Positions 17,091 to 25,720 of a stretch of 64,000 bases of DNA are shown here, in pieces; within the stretch, counting starts at the first letter, position 1, and every line of letters starts with the position of its first letter. This DNA comes from Niallia taxi (lineage in GTDB: Bacteria > Bacillota > Bacilli > Bacillales > Cytobacillaceae). The stretch covers positions 1 through 64,000 of the forward strand of contig NZ_RZTZ01000017.1 in NCBI RefSeq assembly GCF_004005475.1, in the 5' to 3' direction. The notes under the pieces are model-generated. The model saw only the letters and a program-made list of their open reading frames with translations, searched no databases and had not been told where the DNA came from. The position numbers and the translations under genes were made by a program.

Positions 17091-19736
17091 ATGGGAATAT
17101 TTCATCCGAATATTGATCCGGTTTATTTAATTAAACGCGCAGGAACAACGGAAGACCCGTTCGTAGAACTGAACGAAACTAAAACTGTGAAATACGGAAA
17201 GGTTCGTTTAGTAGAATTTCCGGACTTTAATTCAGAATTCAAAGTGGTCAGCCAAGATGGAGTGGAGTTCGCTGCGACAACGGAAGAAAATCCGAATGAC
17301 GAAGAGTATCGAGTTGATTATATTGCAGGGTTGGTAATATTCAACCCTTCACAGGAAGGTAAGGATTTCGACTTCAATTATTTTGGAACAGGGTATCTGA
17401 ACATACCGGCAGCTCGTGTCACGTCTGAGGATAGCGACGTTGATATTCAAGAAATTTTGGATGCGCAAGGTAACATCGTAACTAGATTGGATGAATCATT
17501 GTCTGCAACGGAAAATATTGAACAGTTAGTCCTTAACAATGAAGTCGTTAAAAACGTAGACTATCAATCTAATCAGGCTGAACTGAACCAAAAGATAGCG
17601 AAAAAAGTGGAACAAACATATGTTGACGCAATATTATCGAACCTTACAGATGGATCTCCGAAAGAGATATTCTATTCTGTTAGTTCTTTATTATCTAAGT
17701 ACCCAAGTGGAGCGGTAGGTCCAATGTTGGTTTTCGACTCTTTACATCTAGATGGGGCACACGCTTATATATGGGACGGTTCTACATGGGCTGATATAGG
17801 AGTTTACCAGAGTAGCGGTATAGCTGATAGTAGTATTTCAGTTGGGAATTTAAGTAATAACGTAGTTGAAATGATTGAATCTGGAGAGGGAACAGGTCCT
17901 TGGATTTTGAATTACCCAACAGACATGAGTTTAGCTGCTAATACGACTAGGAATTTTATAATCAATAAACTATTCACACAGGAGAATTTAATCAAGAAAG
18001 TAAAGTTAGACACTCTCGCAACTGGAAATGTGAACATCTATGTATTTTCTAAGTTAAACGACCAATTTACTGTTCTTTCTAAAACAACAATAGCTGCGGA
18101 CATAGGGCTAAAATCTTATGATGTAAATATAAATTTACCTGCAAATACTTACATCGGTGTTCAAGGCGCATTAAAATATAAAGCCACCGGAGGACTTGGA
18201 GTATTCGACAATAATAGTGGTATCTTAACCGTCGGGAATACTTACACTGGGACTTTTTCTGGAATCACAACACTAGTTTTAAGTATAGATATAGCTTTTA
18301 AGGCAGGAACACCATTAAAAACTTTAGCGTTAACGTCAACAGTTGACCCGGGAAGAATATCAAAAGACCTAAAGAGTTATATTGAAAGGAAATGGTACGG
18401 AGAAGAAGAGGTTTTTTCTGCGCTATATGACAGTGGGAAAGTTCGAGAGTTAGGTACAAAAAACACTTATTTAATTAATAAACCGTTAGGTAAATCGACC
18501 ATTATGCGGTTGAAGTTGTATTCATTGAGTGGCGGAAAGTGTTATATATATATAGTCGATAAAAGTTCAGATTCAACTCAGTATACTGTCCGCAAAAAAT
18601 ACGAATTCACTGCGGTTGTTGGAGAAAATACGTTTGAATTGATAACAACTAATGACGCGAATCAATACCTAGTCATATTCGGAGCGATAAGTTGCACTAC
18701 TGGTGTCACTAACGGAGTTGAGTTTTACGATACTCTAAAAACAAACGCTGATTCGACGGTGACTTATTACAGCGACTTAGCAGTCGGAAGCACTTACCCG
18801 ATAACCAAATCCGGTGTAACATTAGCATTAGGGATTGTATTGTACGGCGTATTAGATTCAAGTTACGTAGCAGGTACGTCGATCTTGAATAATTTTACAA
18901 GCGGCTTTCAAAAACGGCCAGACAACGGGCAAGTTCTTTTTACCGTACCTGTCAATCAATTCGTTGTAGATAAAAGTTCAACAATTACTAATGTTAATGA
19001 CAATGAAAGTAATATCATTAATGTTCCTAGTGCATTATGGCTACCTTCGACATACAAAGTATCTGGGAAAAAAGTTCCTTTGGTGATGATGGCTCATGGA
19101 CACGGGGAATATTTAACAACAGACGGTACTTGGGGAACAAATCCTACTTGGATTGCGTGGAAAGATAGTATTGTAGCAGCAGGTTATGCGGTTTTTGACA
19201 TAAATGGTTATGATAATACAATTAATCCAGGCTCAAAACACTGGGGAAGTCCTAGAACAATTGAGGCTTACTTCAAGGCTTATCTTTGGATTACAGAAAA
19301 CTTTAATGTCGATTATAGGCTGATTATTACAGGCGGATCAATGGGCGGTATGACTGCGTTAAACTTCGCTAATGCTCATGCCAACATTGCACGATGTGTG
19401 CTTGCTTATGCTCCTTGTACAGATTTTGTGAACCAAGTATCTTCTCAAGCATGGCGAGATGAATATTTAACTAGTTATGCTATCACAAATCTAGAAAATG
19501 TTCCGGGATGGACACCTATTAATATAAATTACTTGAATATCCCTTTAAAGATATGGCATGGAACTGGGGATACAACACTAAACTACACATACAGTCAGAC
19601 ACTTGTAAATAAATTAAAGGCAAATAACTGTCCGAGTGAACTGCGTTTAATGAGCGGGTCTGGTCATGACGTAGCATACGGTAACCAAACAGTAATGAAA
19701 GAAAGTCTCATGTTTATGAATCGATTTAAAATTTAG
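17091..19736 (+). CDS. Tail fibre with C-terminal alpha/beta-hydrolase domain
   Basis: An 881-residue host-contact protein. The N-terminus (about 1-115) is an attachment region; the middle (about 265-600) contains two similar beta domains (LIKKVKLDTLATGNVNIYVFS and TIMRLKLYSLSGGKCYIYIV). From about 640 on it is an alpha/beta hydrolase: GGSMGG nucleophile elbow (Ser750), Asp827 in GTGDTT and His859 in SGSGHD form the apparent triad. It probably removes ester groups such as acetyl or D-alanyl from surface polymers. From about 17.4 kb on the base composition is more AT-rich than in the preceding tail genes, consistent with exchange of this host-range module. Confidence 0.82.
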   Translation: MGIFHPNIDPVYLIKRAGTTEDPFVELNETKTVKYGKVRLVEFPDFNSEFKVVSQDGVEFAATTEENPNDEEYRVDYIAGLVIFNPSQEGKDFDFNYFGTGYLNIPAARVTSEDSDVDIQEILDAQGNIVTRLDESLSATENIEQLVLNNEVVKNVDYQSNQAELNQKIAKKVEQTYVDAILSNLTDGSPKEIFYSVSSLLSKYPSGAVGPMLVFDSLHLDGAHAYIWDGSTWADIGVYQSSGIADSSISVGNLSNNVVEMIESGEGTGPWILNYPTDMSLAANTTRNFIINKLFTQENLIKKVKLDTLATGNVNIYVFSKLNDQFTVLSKTTIAADIGLKSYDVNINLPANTYIGVQGALKYKATGGLGVFDNNSGILTVGNTYTGTFSGITTLVLSIDIAFKAGTPLKTLALTSTVDPGRISKDLKSYIERKWYGEEEVFSALYDSGKVRELGTKNTYLINKPLGKSTIMRLKLYSLSGGKCYIYIVDKSSDSTQYTVRKKYEFTAVVGENTFELITTNDANQYLVIFGAISCTTGVTNGVEFYDTLKTNADSTVTYYSDLAVGSTYPITKSGVTLALGIVLYGVLDSSYVAGTSILNNFTSGFQKRPDNGQVLFTVPVNQFVVDKSSTITNVNDNESNIINVPSALWLPSTYKVSGKKVPLVMMAHGHGEYLTTDGTWGTNPTWIAWKDSIVAAGYAVFDINGYDNTINPGSKHWGSPRTIEAYFKAYLWITENFNVDYRLIITGGSMGGMTALNFANAHANIARCVLAYAPCTDFVNQVSSQAWRDEYLTSYAITNLENVPGWTPININYLNIPLKIWHGTGDTTLNYTYSQTLVNKLKANNCPSELRLMSGSGHDVAYGNQTVMKESLMFMNRFKI

Positions 19737-19746
19737 ATGAAAAGTC

Positions 19747-19775
19747 TAGATTTTGTTCTTAATAAAGAATATAAT
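19747..19775 (+). promoter_or_regulatory. Possible promoter for the small cargo genes
   Basis: TAGATT and a perfect TATAAT are separated by 17 bases, about 32 bases before the next gene. The -35 match is weak. Confidence 0.4.
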
Positions 19776-19806
19776 GATAGTTAATATGACAGGAAGAGGT
19801 TAACAA

Positions 19807-20043
19807 ATGAATAAGATCCTTTCAACCTTGAAACATATATTAACTAATAATAGTACAAAACACAGAGTTGATAACTACTCGCCACAAACTCATAAAAAAT
19901 GCGAGTCATGTGATGGTACCGGGTTTGAAGATGTTTTCTTTGATTGTGAATCATGTGAAGGCTCAGGAATTGTTAAGAAATCCTACGAAGAGTACGTGAA
20001 CTCTTTAGAGATGAAATATTCCGATACTAAAAGCAGTGCGTAA
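19807..20043 (+). CDS. Small protein with DnaJ-type CxxCxGxG zinc motifs
   Basis: A 78-residue protein. Two consecutive repeats, CESCDGTGF (about 38-46) and CESCEGSGI (about 53-61), match the CxxCxGxG modules of the DnaJ central zinc finger, enough to bind one zinc ion. No J domain is present. It follows AGGAAGAGGT and lies between tail fibre and lysis genes, in AT-rich DNA typical of cargo genes. It could be a mini-chaperone or regulatory zinc protein; function unknown. Confidence 0.75.
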   Translation: MNKILSTLKHILTNNSTKHRVDNYSPQTHKKCESCDGTGFEDVFFDCESCEGSGIVKKSYEEYVNSLEMKYSDTKSSA

Positions 20044-20108
20044 ATGTATGCTTATTTTTATTAACATTTCGTTCTCAATGAAGAATAAAGAAGGGGTTTA
20101 AATTAATT

Positions 20109-20270
20109 ATGAGTGCAGATTTGTTCAAATTAGATAGAAGTATTGAATGGAACGGCGTTGAGTATTGTGTTTTAGAAACATTGTCTAGTGAACATTTACT
20201 TGTTGTGAAAAAGGAAGACTACCTGAAAGAAAATTTTCCATTGTTAACTTATATTATTCCTCATGAATAA
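20109..20270 (+). CDS. Short hypothetical protein
   Basis: A 53-residue ORF (SADLFKLDRSIEWNGVEYCV... ending LTYIIPHE) with coding-like, AT-rich composition like the preceding gene. AAGGGG lies about 12 bases upstream, further than usual. A terminator follows. No family recognised. Confidence 0.5.
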   Translation: MSADLFKLDRSIEWNGVEYCVLETLSSEHLLVVKKEDYLKENFPLLTYIIPHE

Positions 20271-20297
20271 CACTCTAAAATTCAAATAAGAAGCTGA

Positions 20298-20331
20298 AAG
20301 CGCCCAGTCCTAACGGATTAGGCGCTTTTCT
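20298..20331 (+). terminator. Terminator before the lysis cassette
   Basis: AAGCGCC and GGCGCTT pair in seven positions, with an inner CC/GG, followed by TTTTC. Confidence 0.7.
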
Positions 20332-20355
20332 TATGCGCTGAAAGGAAGCGGGACC

Positions 20356-20613
20356 ATGCCAGCGGAAGATATGAACGATAAAATAGCGGAAATTAGAGAG
20401 TGGCTCGTTCGCTTAGATACGAAACTTGATTACATGCATGACGTAAAACGGACGGCAGAATCGGCGGATGACAAAGCGACAGAAGCATTATCACTTGCGC
20501 AAAAGAATCACGATGATATACGTGATATGAAAGCCAATAGTAAATGGGCCTGGGGCACAATTTTTACGGTTGCCGGGCTCTTATTAACGTTTGGTATAGC
20601 AGTTTTTACATGA
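20356..20613 (+). CDS. xhlA: XhlA-family haemolysin/holin accessory protein
   Basis: An 85-residue membrane-anchored lysis protein. A charged helical N-terminus (about 1-62, with REWLVRLDTKLDYMHDVKRT) precedes one C-terminal transmembrane segment (about 63-85, WGTIFTVAGLLLTFGIAVF), the XhlA layout. In PBSX-like prophages XhlA works with a holin (XhlB) and endolysin to lyse the cell; here the endolysin and holin genes follow. Confidence 0.85.
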   Translation: MPAEDMNDKIAEIREWLVRLDTKLDYMHDVKRTAESADDKATEALSLAQKNHDDIRDMKANSKWAWGTIFTVAGLLLTFGIAVFT

Positions 20614-20650
20614 TTGGACAACTTTATAACACGAAAAGGGGCGAATAAAA

Positions 20651-21619
20651 ATGGGTAAAATTGTAGACATTTCGCATTGGCAAGGGACGATCGATTGGGC
20701 TGAATTCGCAAAGGAAGTCGACTTGGTAATTATACGCGTCCAGGACGGAAGCACCGGCGAAGACCGCGAATATAAGAACTACGTTGCTGGCGCGAAGAAA
20801 TACGGAGTTCCGTTCGGACATTATGCATTTTGCCGTTTTGTTAGCGAAGAAGATGCGAAGAAAGAGGCGCAAGATTTCTATAATCGAGGCGATAAAGATG
20901 CGTTGTTTTGGGTTGCTGACGTCGAAGTTAAAACGATGGACGATATGGCGACCGGCACGCAAGCATTCGTCAATGAATTGCGAAGACTTGGCGCTAAGAA
21001 AGTCGGGGGCTACTTCGGCCATCATACGTATGAACCTTTCGGCATGAAGAACGTGAAAAATATCGACTTTACTTGGATTCCGCGATACGGCTCGACGAAG
21101 CCGAAGTTTGATTGCGATTTGTGGCAGCATACGGATACCGGAAAAGTCGCTGGCGTAAATGGTGGCGTTGACTTGAATACGCTGAATGGCGACAAGGATA
21201 TCGAATGGTTCATCGGCAAGCAACCGGTTAAAGTAGTCGAGCCAGTCAAAACGGAAGTGAAAGCGGAAATAGTAAAGACACCAAATAAAGACACTACGCC
21301 TACAACGTATAAAATTAAAGCCGGTGACACACTCGGTAAGATTGCGGCGAAATACGGAACAACTGTTGCGAAGTTACAATCGTTAAACGGAATCGCCAAC
21401 GCAAATAAGATATACGCAGGGCAAACGATTAAGTTGAGTGGAACTGCAGCGAAGAAAACAACGACTACTTCTAGCGCTAAGTATCATACGGTTAAATCTG
21501 GCGACACAGTTTCGAAACTGGCAATTCAATACGGATCTACTCAAGCGCAAATTAAAGCGTGGAACAAACTCGATAGTAAATATCGGATTTTTGCTGGTAA
21601 GAAAATCCGCGTGAAGTAA
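20651..21619 (+). CDS. Endolysin: GH25 muramidase with two LysM domains
   Basis: A 322-residue lysozyme-type endolysin that cuts N-acetylmuramic acid-N-acetylglucosamine bonds in peptidoglycan. The GH25 barrel spans about 1-190: D6 in DISHWQG, and D90 with E92 in VADVEV as the catalytic acids. A linker (about 191-217) leads to two LysM wall-binding repeats (about 219-263 and 278-322). No signal peptide is seen, so release depends on the holin. Confidence 0.93.
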   Translation: MGKIVDISHWQGTIDWAEFAKEVDLVIIRVQDGSTGEDREYKNYVAGAKKYGVPFGHYAFCRFVSEEDAKKEAQDFYNRGDKDALFWVADVEVKTMDDMATGTQAFVNELRRLGAKKVGGYFGHHTYEPFGMKNVKNIDFTWIPRYGSTKPKFDCDLWQHTDTGKVAGVNGGVDLNTLNGDKDIEWFIGKQPVKVVEPVKTEVKAEIVKTPNKDTTPTTYKIKAGDTLGKIAAKYGTTVAKLQSLNGIANANKIYAGQTIKLSGTAAKKTTTTSSAKYHTVKSGDTVSKLAIQYGSTQAQIKAWNKLDSKYRIFAGKKIRVK

Positions 21620-21639
21620 ACGAAAAGGGAGCGATTAAA

Positions 21640-21831
21640 ATGAAACGATTCAAAAACTACGTACTATGGACTGCGGTAGCTTCATTGATTGGAATGGCGT
21701 TGGTGGACTTCGGAGTAATTCCGGATACGGCGCTATTCAATGAATACGTTGAGAAGGCGTTATATATTGCGGTATTGCTTGGCGTTGTAAACAATCCGTC
21801 AAATGGGACCGGACTTAAAGACGCGGAATAA
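21640..21831 (+). CDS. Phage holin
   Basis: A 63-residue protein with two hydrophobic segments (about 8-27 and 40-53) and a C-terminal hydrophilic end, GVVNNPSNGTGLKD, typical of the phiLC3/XhlB-type holin family. It forms the membrane lesion that releases the endolysin. It closes the lysis cassette. AAGGGAGC precedes the start. Confidence 0.8.
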   Translation: MKRFKNYVLWTAVASLIGMALVDFGVIPDTALFNEYVEKALYIAVLLGVVNNPSNGTGLKDAE

Positions 21832-21836
21832 TTAAA

Positions 21837-21859
21837 GGCCCGTCCACATAAGACGGGCC
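21837..21859. terminator. Bidirectional hairpin between lysis and HEPN genes
   Basis: GGCCCGTC and GACGGGCC form a perfect 8-pair stem with a seven-base loop. The T-rich tail is on the minus-strand side (CCTTTAATTATT), serving the converging minus-strand gene. Confidence 0.65.
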
Positions 21860-21866
21860 ACTCATA

Positions 21867-23087
21867 CTAGGATTTGAACTTTAATTTCTCTATTTGTTTG
21901 TGTAATTCAGTTTTATCAGTGATACCAAGGTAATCTTTGTCAGTTAGGAATGCTCTAATTAAATCAGCTGTATATGATTCAAGTTTGAGCAAACTCTTTA
22001 AGTCAACATCAGATTTCCCGTGATGTACAATACCCGATCTCTGTTTATATAATGTGCTCATTTCTTTAGAGATATCTATTCGCTCACTTACTTCCTTGCC
22101 AAGTATAAAAGCTGTCCGATCTCTTAGTGTTGCTGTTATTGGGTCACTATCATTAGAATTTAGCAGGGTTTCGACTGCTAAGGTTAACTTAACAAATCTT
22201 GCCCCAAGATCATGTTCAACTTTCGATTCTCCGAACCATGTTAACGCTCTTAAAATAGATTTATCCATACTCCCAAGATTATGATCTAAATTTTTCTGTA
22301 ATAAATGACCAAACTTTTCATACCCTATATAATTTATATATTCTTTATCATCTAACTCATAATTTTCGCTTAGATCTTTCACTTGCTGGTATGTAAAAGT
22401 TGTTGAGTTACTGTCTTCTTTAACTATATACGCTCTCATGGATTCACGAGTTCCCCCAAATCCAGGCAGCCTAACAGCAAGATTTTCTTCGTTCCATCCA
22501 AAAAAATCAGCTAATCTAAAAAAGTTAACAATGTATTTCCCGATTTCAATAGCGAATTCGCCTGATTTTTCTATGTCGGCAGTTTCAGTAGAAACTTCAA
22601 GCATCGTTGGAGAGAGATATTTTACGTCGGCATCGTCAAAAGTTCCTATAGTGAGGAAGTCGATTATTCTTTTCATATTTAAATTATGAATTTTTATATT
22701 AGGAGAAAAATATACTTCCTCTGTATCAAATAAATCTAACCCCTTAATTGGAATGTAAACACTATGTTTTTGTGTGTTATTTGCATACTTTGAAAATTTT
22801 TGAATGTCATCGGTTATTTGTTTTGATTTATTGGTAGTATCCAAATTGTTATTTATTATTTTATTTAAATTACCAGCAATCATCGTGTAAGAAACTACCT
22901 TGCTAAGTCCAGTTTTCTCGTCTAAAAGTTTGCTTAATGTTTTTTCATAAGTTTCGTTATTGAAAATTTCTTTCGTCGTACTTACACCATTAAAATATAC
23001 TGTACCTCGATTTCGTTTCTCAGGTGGTAATTCTTCAATTTCTTTGCAAATTTTTATAATGCTCTCTTTTAAAAAACTTAGGTTCAT
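21867..23087 (-). CDS. HEPN-domain protein A, candidate defence gene
   Basis: A 406-residue protein on the strand opposite to the lysis genes. The first about 290 residues match no family I recognise. The C-terminal helical domain (about 300-390) has RTAFILG, then the HEPN ribonuclease-type motif R-x4-H at 350-355 (RSGIVHHG), then a long helix (LESYTADLIRAFL). This resembles the Apea-like HEPN group. HEPN proteins commonly cut RNA in abortive infection or toxin roles. The gene has AAGGAAGGG before its ATG, low GC, its own terminator, and lies at the prophage edge, the usual place of lysogenic conversion genes. Function is inferred. Confidence 0.7.
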   Translation of the reverse strand: MNLSFLKESIIKICKEIEELPPEKRNRGTVYFNGVSTTKEIFNNETYEKTLSKLLDEKTGLSKVVSYTMIAGNLNKIINNNLDTTNKSKQITDDIQKFSKYANNTQKHSVYIPIKGLDLFDTEEVYFSPNIKIHNLNMKRIIDFLTIGTFDDADVKYLSPTMLEVSTETADIEKSGEFAIEIGKYIVNFFRLADFFGWNEENLAVRLPGFGGTRESMRAYIVKEDSNSTTFTYQQVKDLSENYELDDKEYINYIGYEKFGHLLQKNLDHNLGSMDKSILRALTWFGESKVEHDLGARFVKLTLAVETLLNSNDSDPITATLRDRTAFILGKEVSERIDISKEMSTLYKQRSGIVHHGKSDVDLKSLLKLESYTADLIRAFLTDKDYLGITDKTELHKQIEKLKFKS

Positions 23088-23307
23088 TATTAACCCTTCC
23101 TTTCATTTAAAATAAAGGTTGAATTTATTATAACCCAGCAACCTTGATCTGGCGTATACTATAATAAAAACGCGTAACTCCAAATTCACTCCATTTCGCA
23201 CCACGAAGTTTTCCATAGAATACTAACTGCCCGTTAGGTTACTGCTATTTTAAAAATATTTTTCCAATTGCGCCATTAATCGCCTAACTAAGCACGTTGC
23301 CTATCCG

Positions 23308-23316
23308 TGCTATAAT
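23308..23316 (+). promoter_or_regulatory. Extended -10 promoter for the ligase gene
   Basis: TGCTATAAT is a perfect extended -10 element 21 bases before the ligase ATG; a clear -35 is absent, as is acceptable for extended -10 promoters. The rest of the 250-base gap to the HEPN gene holds AT-rich spacer and no ORF. Confidence 0.55.
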
Positions 23317-23337
23317 TGATGGCGAGGTGTTATATCG

Positions 23338-24159
23338 ATGTTTATTTCGCCAATGTTATTACACAAGTCGGATGAACCGTTCGATTCGGCCGATTATTTG
23401 ACAGAGCTGAAACTCGACGGCATCCGTTTTATATATTCCGTTGATGATGCGGGCAAAGTCCGCTTATATACGCGTCACAAGAACGAAGTAACCGCACGTT
23501 TTCCCGAATTAACTGCGCTCGATGTTCCGCCTGGTACCGTACTGGACGGCGAGTTGATTGTCACTGATAACGATGGCAAGCCGGACTTCGAGGCCGTCAT
23601 GAGCCGTTTCATGAGTTCGCGTGCAACAACGCCTATTTCGCTCGTTGTGTTCGACGTGTTGAAAGCCGGCAGCAAGTCGACTACTAGTCTACCGTTGCTA
23701 GAACGCAAGGTAATACTCGCCGATGTCGTGCCAAATGATACCGAGCTGCTTTCGAAGGTTCAATTCGTCGAAGGACATGGCGCTAACTATTTCGACGCAG
23801 TTAAAGCGCAATCGCTCGAAGGTATCGTGTTAAAGCGCAAGGATTCGCGTTATGACGTCGGCAAGCGATCGCATAACTGGCTGAAAGTGATTAATTATCA
23901 ATACGCCGATGTATTCGTAACTGGCTTTCGCAAAAAGGAATTCGGATGGTTGCTTGCTGATGCTGACGGTCGTTACCTCGGCGTAATGGAGCATGGCGTG
24001 CCACCGGTTGAGAAGCAGCGTGTGTATCGTGCGCCTATTGCGAAGGAAACCGACGACTTTTCGTACCTTGTTTCACCAATTAAATGCCGCGTGAAGTTCC
24101 GCAATTATACTAAGGCGGACTTATTGCGCATTCCTAGTTTCGTCGAATGGCTCGCCTAA
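23338..24159 (+). CDS. ligB: ATP-dependent DNA ligase, phage LigB/YoqV type
   Basis: A 273-residue ligase that seals nicked DNA using ATP. Motif I is K25-L-D-G-I-R30 (adenylated Lys25). Motif III-like LDGELIV, motif IV EGIVLKRKDS and motif V NWLKV follow, then a small OB-fold (about 190-273). The length is that of SPbeta YoqV (about 270 residues). Unlike its AT-rich flanking genes, its composition is like the phage structural genes. Lying between two HEPN genes it could be part of a defence locus, but a plain phage repair or replication ligase is the simpler reading. Confidence 0.88.
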   Translation: MFISPMLLHKSDEPFDSADYLTELKLDGIRFIYSVDDAGKVRLYTRHKNEVTARFPELTALDVPPGTVLDGELIVTDNDGKPDFEAVMSRFMSSRATTPISLVVFDVLKAGSKSTTSLPLLERKVILADVVPNDTELLSKVQFVEGHGANYFDAVKAQSLEGIVLKRKDSRYDVGKRSHNWLKVINYQYADVFVTGFRKKEFGWLLADADGRYLGVMEHGVPPVEKQRVYRAPIAKETDDFSYLVSPIKCRVKFRNYTKADLLRIPSFVEWLA

Positions 24160-24179
24160 TTGCTGGCGGGCTTTTTATT
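24150..24179 (+). terminator. Terminator of the ligase gene
   Basis: GCTCGCC and GGCGGGC (seven pairs, one T-G) with TTTTTATTT; it overlaps the ligase stop codon and uses the same stem sequence as the terminator after the capsid gene. Confidence 0.75.
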
Positions 24180-24234
24180 TCGAACGAAATATTGGAGCGA
24201 ATGTACACAAGGACAAATTTACAAACGTAGGAAG

Positions 24235-24243
24235 TGATATAAT
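24235..24243 (+). promoter_or_regulatory. Extended -10 promoter for HEPN gene B
   Basis: TGATATAAT lies 33 bases before the ATG, again an extended -10 without a good -35 at 17 bases. It gives this gene its own expression in the lysogen. Confidence 0.5.
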
Positions 24244-24276
24244 ATATATTATTGAAAAATTTATGGGTGGGTTAAT

Positions 24277-25659
24277 ATGTATACAGGATTAATAAGATTT
24301 AACGATAAAAATTGTGTTTTTAAGCTTAAAAATTATGACTTGGAAATTGAAGAGATAGAGAATAGGGATGAGGTTTATATAAATGATTTAGAATCTATAT
24401 TTAACCCTGATAAAAGGGAAACCATATCACTAAACGTTTTAGTTGGAAAAGACTTTGACAATGGGAAGGTAATGCATTTTAATCCTTATAAAATTACAAA
24501 AACAGGGGCCAAAACATTTTGCGCATCTTTATCTTCATATATTGTCTTTGACGACAAAGAATCTACAATTGAAGGGTTAAAGCTTAATTCTGAGGAACTT
24601 AATTGGTTCCATAATGTTGAGCATTCGTATTCATTTACTATCTCACCCGAAAATGGAAATTCAGAAATTAAAATTGAACCGTACGATAGAACTGATAAGA
24701 GGTTTTCATTTAATATTGAAGGCCAAAAAATTGAAGGTAACCTTAATATCTCTAGAACCTTTTCCCGTGTATCAACTATGCCACTAAAGTTAAAAACTGA
24801 CATGAATCTTTATTTTAAGGCAACTAATAATTTTGCGCTAATTGAAAGGTTATCTAATATTACCTTCAATTTCCTTAAGTTTGTTACATACAGAAGAAAC
24901 ATTACATTCAATCAATTAACCTTAATGAGTAAGTATAGGGATACAGATAAATACCATAAAGTTGGTACCTTACATATCAAAGGGTTTAATAAAGACCGAA
25001 TTGAAGAGGAAAAAGTTATTCAAAATCAGTTAATTGATTTACCGTATTTAGAGAATGAATTAGGAAAGTTATTTGATGATTTAGCAGAAAATAAAATTTA
25101 TCTAACACATATTCCCGAGAGCCATGCTGATAATAATACTATAACCCCAGCTCGCTTTATATTGGTTACAGCAGGTTTTGAATGGCAGTTTCGTTCAACT
25201 TATAAAGAATTAAATACAGAAAGTGAAGACAAATATAAAGAACTTAAAGATGAGATAATATCTTTCTTAGACGAGAAGATTAATCAGCACACTGGAAAAA
25301 ATAAAAAGTATTTTAAAAGTCATAAAAATTTGTTAATGAAGACTAGTATGACACTGGCAGATAAAATAAATTGGGCTTTAAGGGAATTCAATGATGAATT
25401 GAACTTGTTTATAAAATCTGTGTATGAAATGAATGGAATAAATAATTACAAGTACTCAGAAATTTCAGAACGGATTCAAAATCAAAGAAATAATATTGCT
25501 CATGGTAATCTTGATAAAGAATTTAACAATATTGTGGTCTTAGATTTGTTTGTATTGGAATGGCTTTATTATGCAATGGTATTAAATTCTATGGGTGTCT
25601 CAAGGTCTAAGATTAAATCAGCTATTAACAAATTATTTAAACGAGGATTCGCGGTTTAA
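24277..25659 (+). CDS. HEPN-domain protein B, ApeA-like candidate defence gene
   Basis: A 460-residue protein. The N-terminal half (about 1-230) is strand-rich, starting YTGLIRFNDKNCVFKL, reminiscent of ApeA N-terminal sensor domains. The C-terminal helical half contains R-x4-H at 404-409 (RNNIAHG), the HEPN ribonuclease-type motif in its usual Apea-like form. ApeA proteins are known single-gene anti-phage systems. GC is very low and the gene has its own promoter. In both this and HEPN protein A the motif arginine is 57 residues from the C-terminus, although the rest is dissimilar. Exact family membership is unverified. Confidence 0.7.
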   Translation: MYTGLIRFNDKNCVFKLKNYDLEIEEIENRDEVYINDLESIFNPDKRETISLNVLVGKDFDNGKVMHFNPYKITKTGAKTFCASLSSYIVFDDKESTIEGLKLNSEELNWFHNVEHSYSFTISPENGNSEIKIEPYDRTDKRFSFNIEGQKIEGNLNISRTFSRVSTMPLKLKTDMNLYFKATNNFALIERLSNITFNFLKFVTYRRNITFNQLTLMSKYRDTDKYHKVGTLHIKGFNKDRIEEEKVIQNQLIDLPYLENELGKLFDDLAENKIYLTHIPESHADNNTITPARFILVTAGFEWQFRSTYKELNTESEDKYKELKDEIISFLDEKINQHTGKNKKYFKSHKNLLMKTSMTLADKINWALREFNDELNLFIKSVYEMNGINNYKYSEISERIQNQRNNIAHGNLDKEFNNIVVLDLFVLEWLYYAMVLNSMGVSRSKIKSAINKLFKRGFAV

Positions 25660-25670
25660 TTCTGTCTAAA

Positions 25671-25700
25671 TTGCGTGCAGAACATGCGTTCGTGTATAAT
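25671..25700 (+). promoter_or_regulatory. Promoter with LexA/DinR-like operator
   Basis: TTGCGT and a perfect TATAAT are 18 bases apart. Between them AGAACATGCGTTCG (25679-25692) matches the Bacillus SOS box CGAACRNRYGTTYG in 13 of 14 positions, placed to block RNA polymerase. This predicts DNA-damage induction of the next gene. Confidence 0.7.
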
Positions 25701-25720
25701 GTTCACGAGGTGAAGTTTTT

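Noticed and set aside
20624-21223. 199-codon open frame on the minus strand across the endolysin gene
   Set aside because: It is the antisense shadow of the GH25 domain; no ribosome site and no sensible domain.
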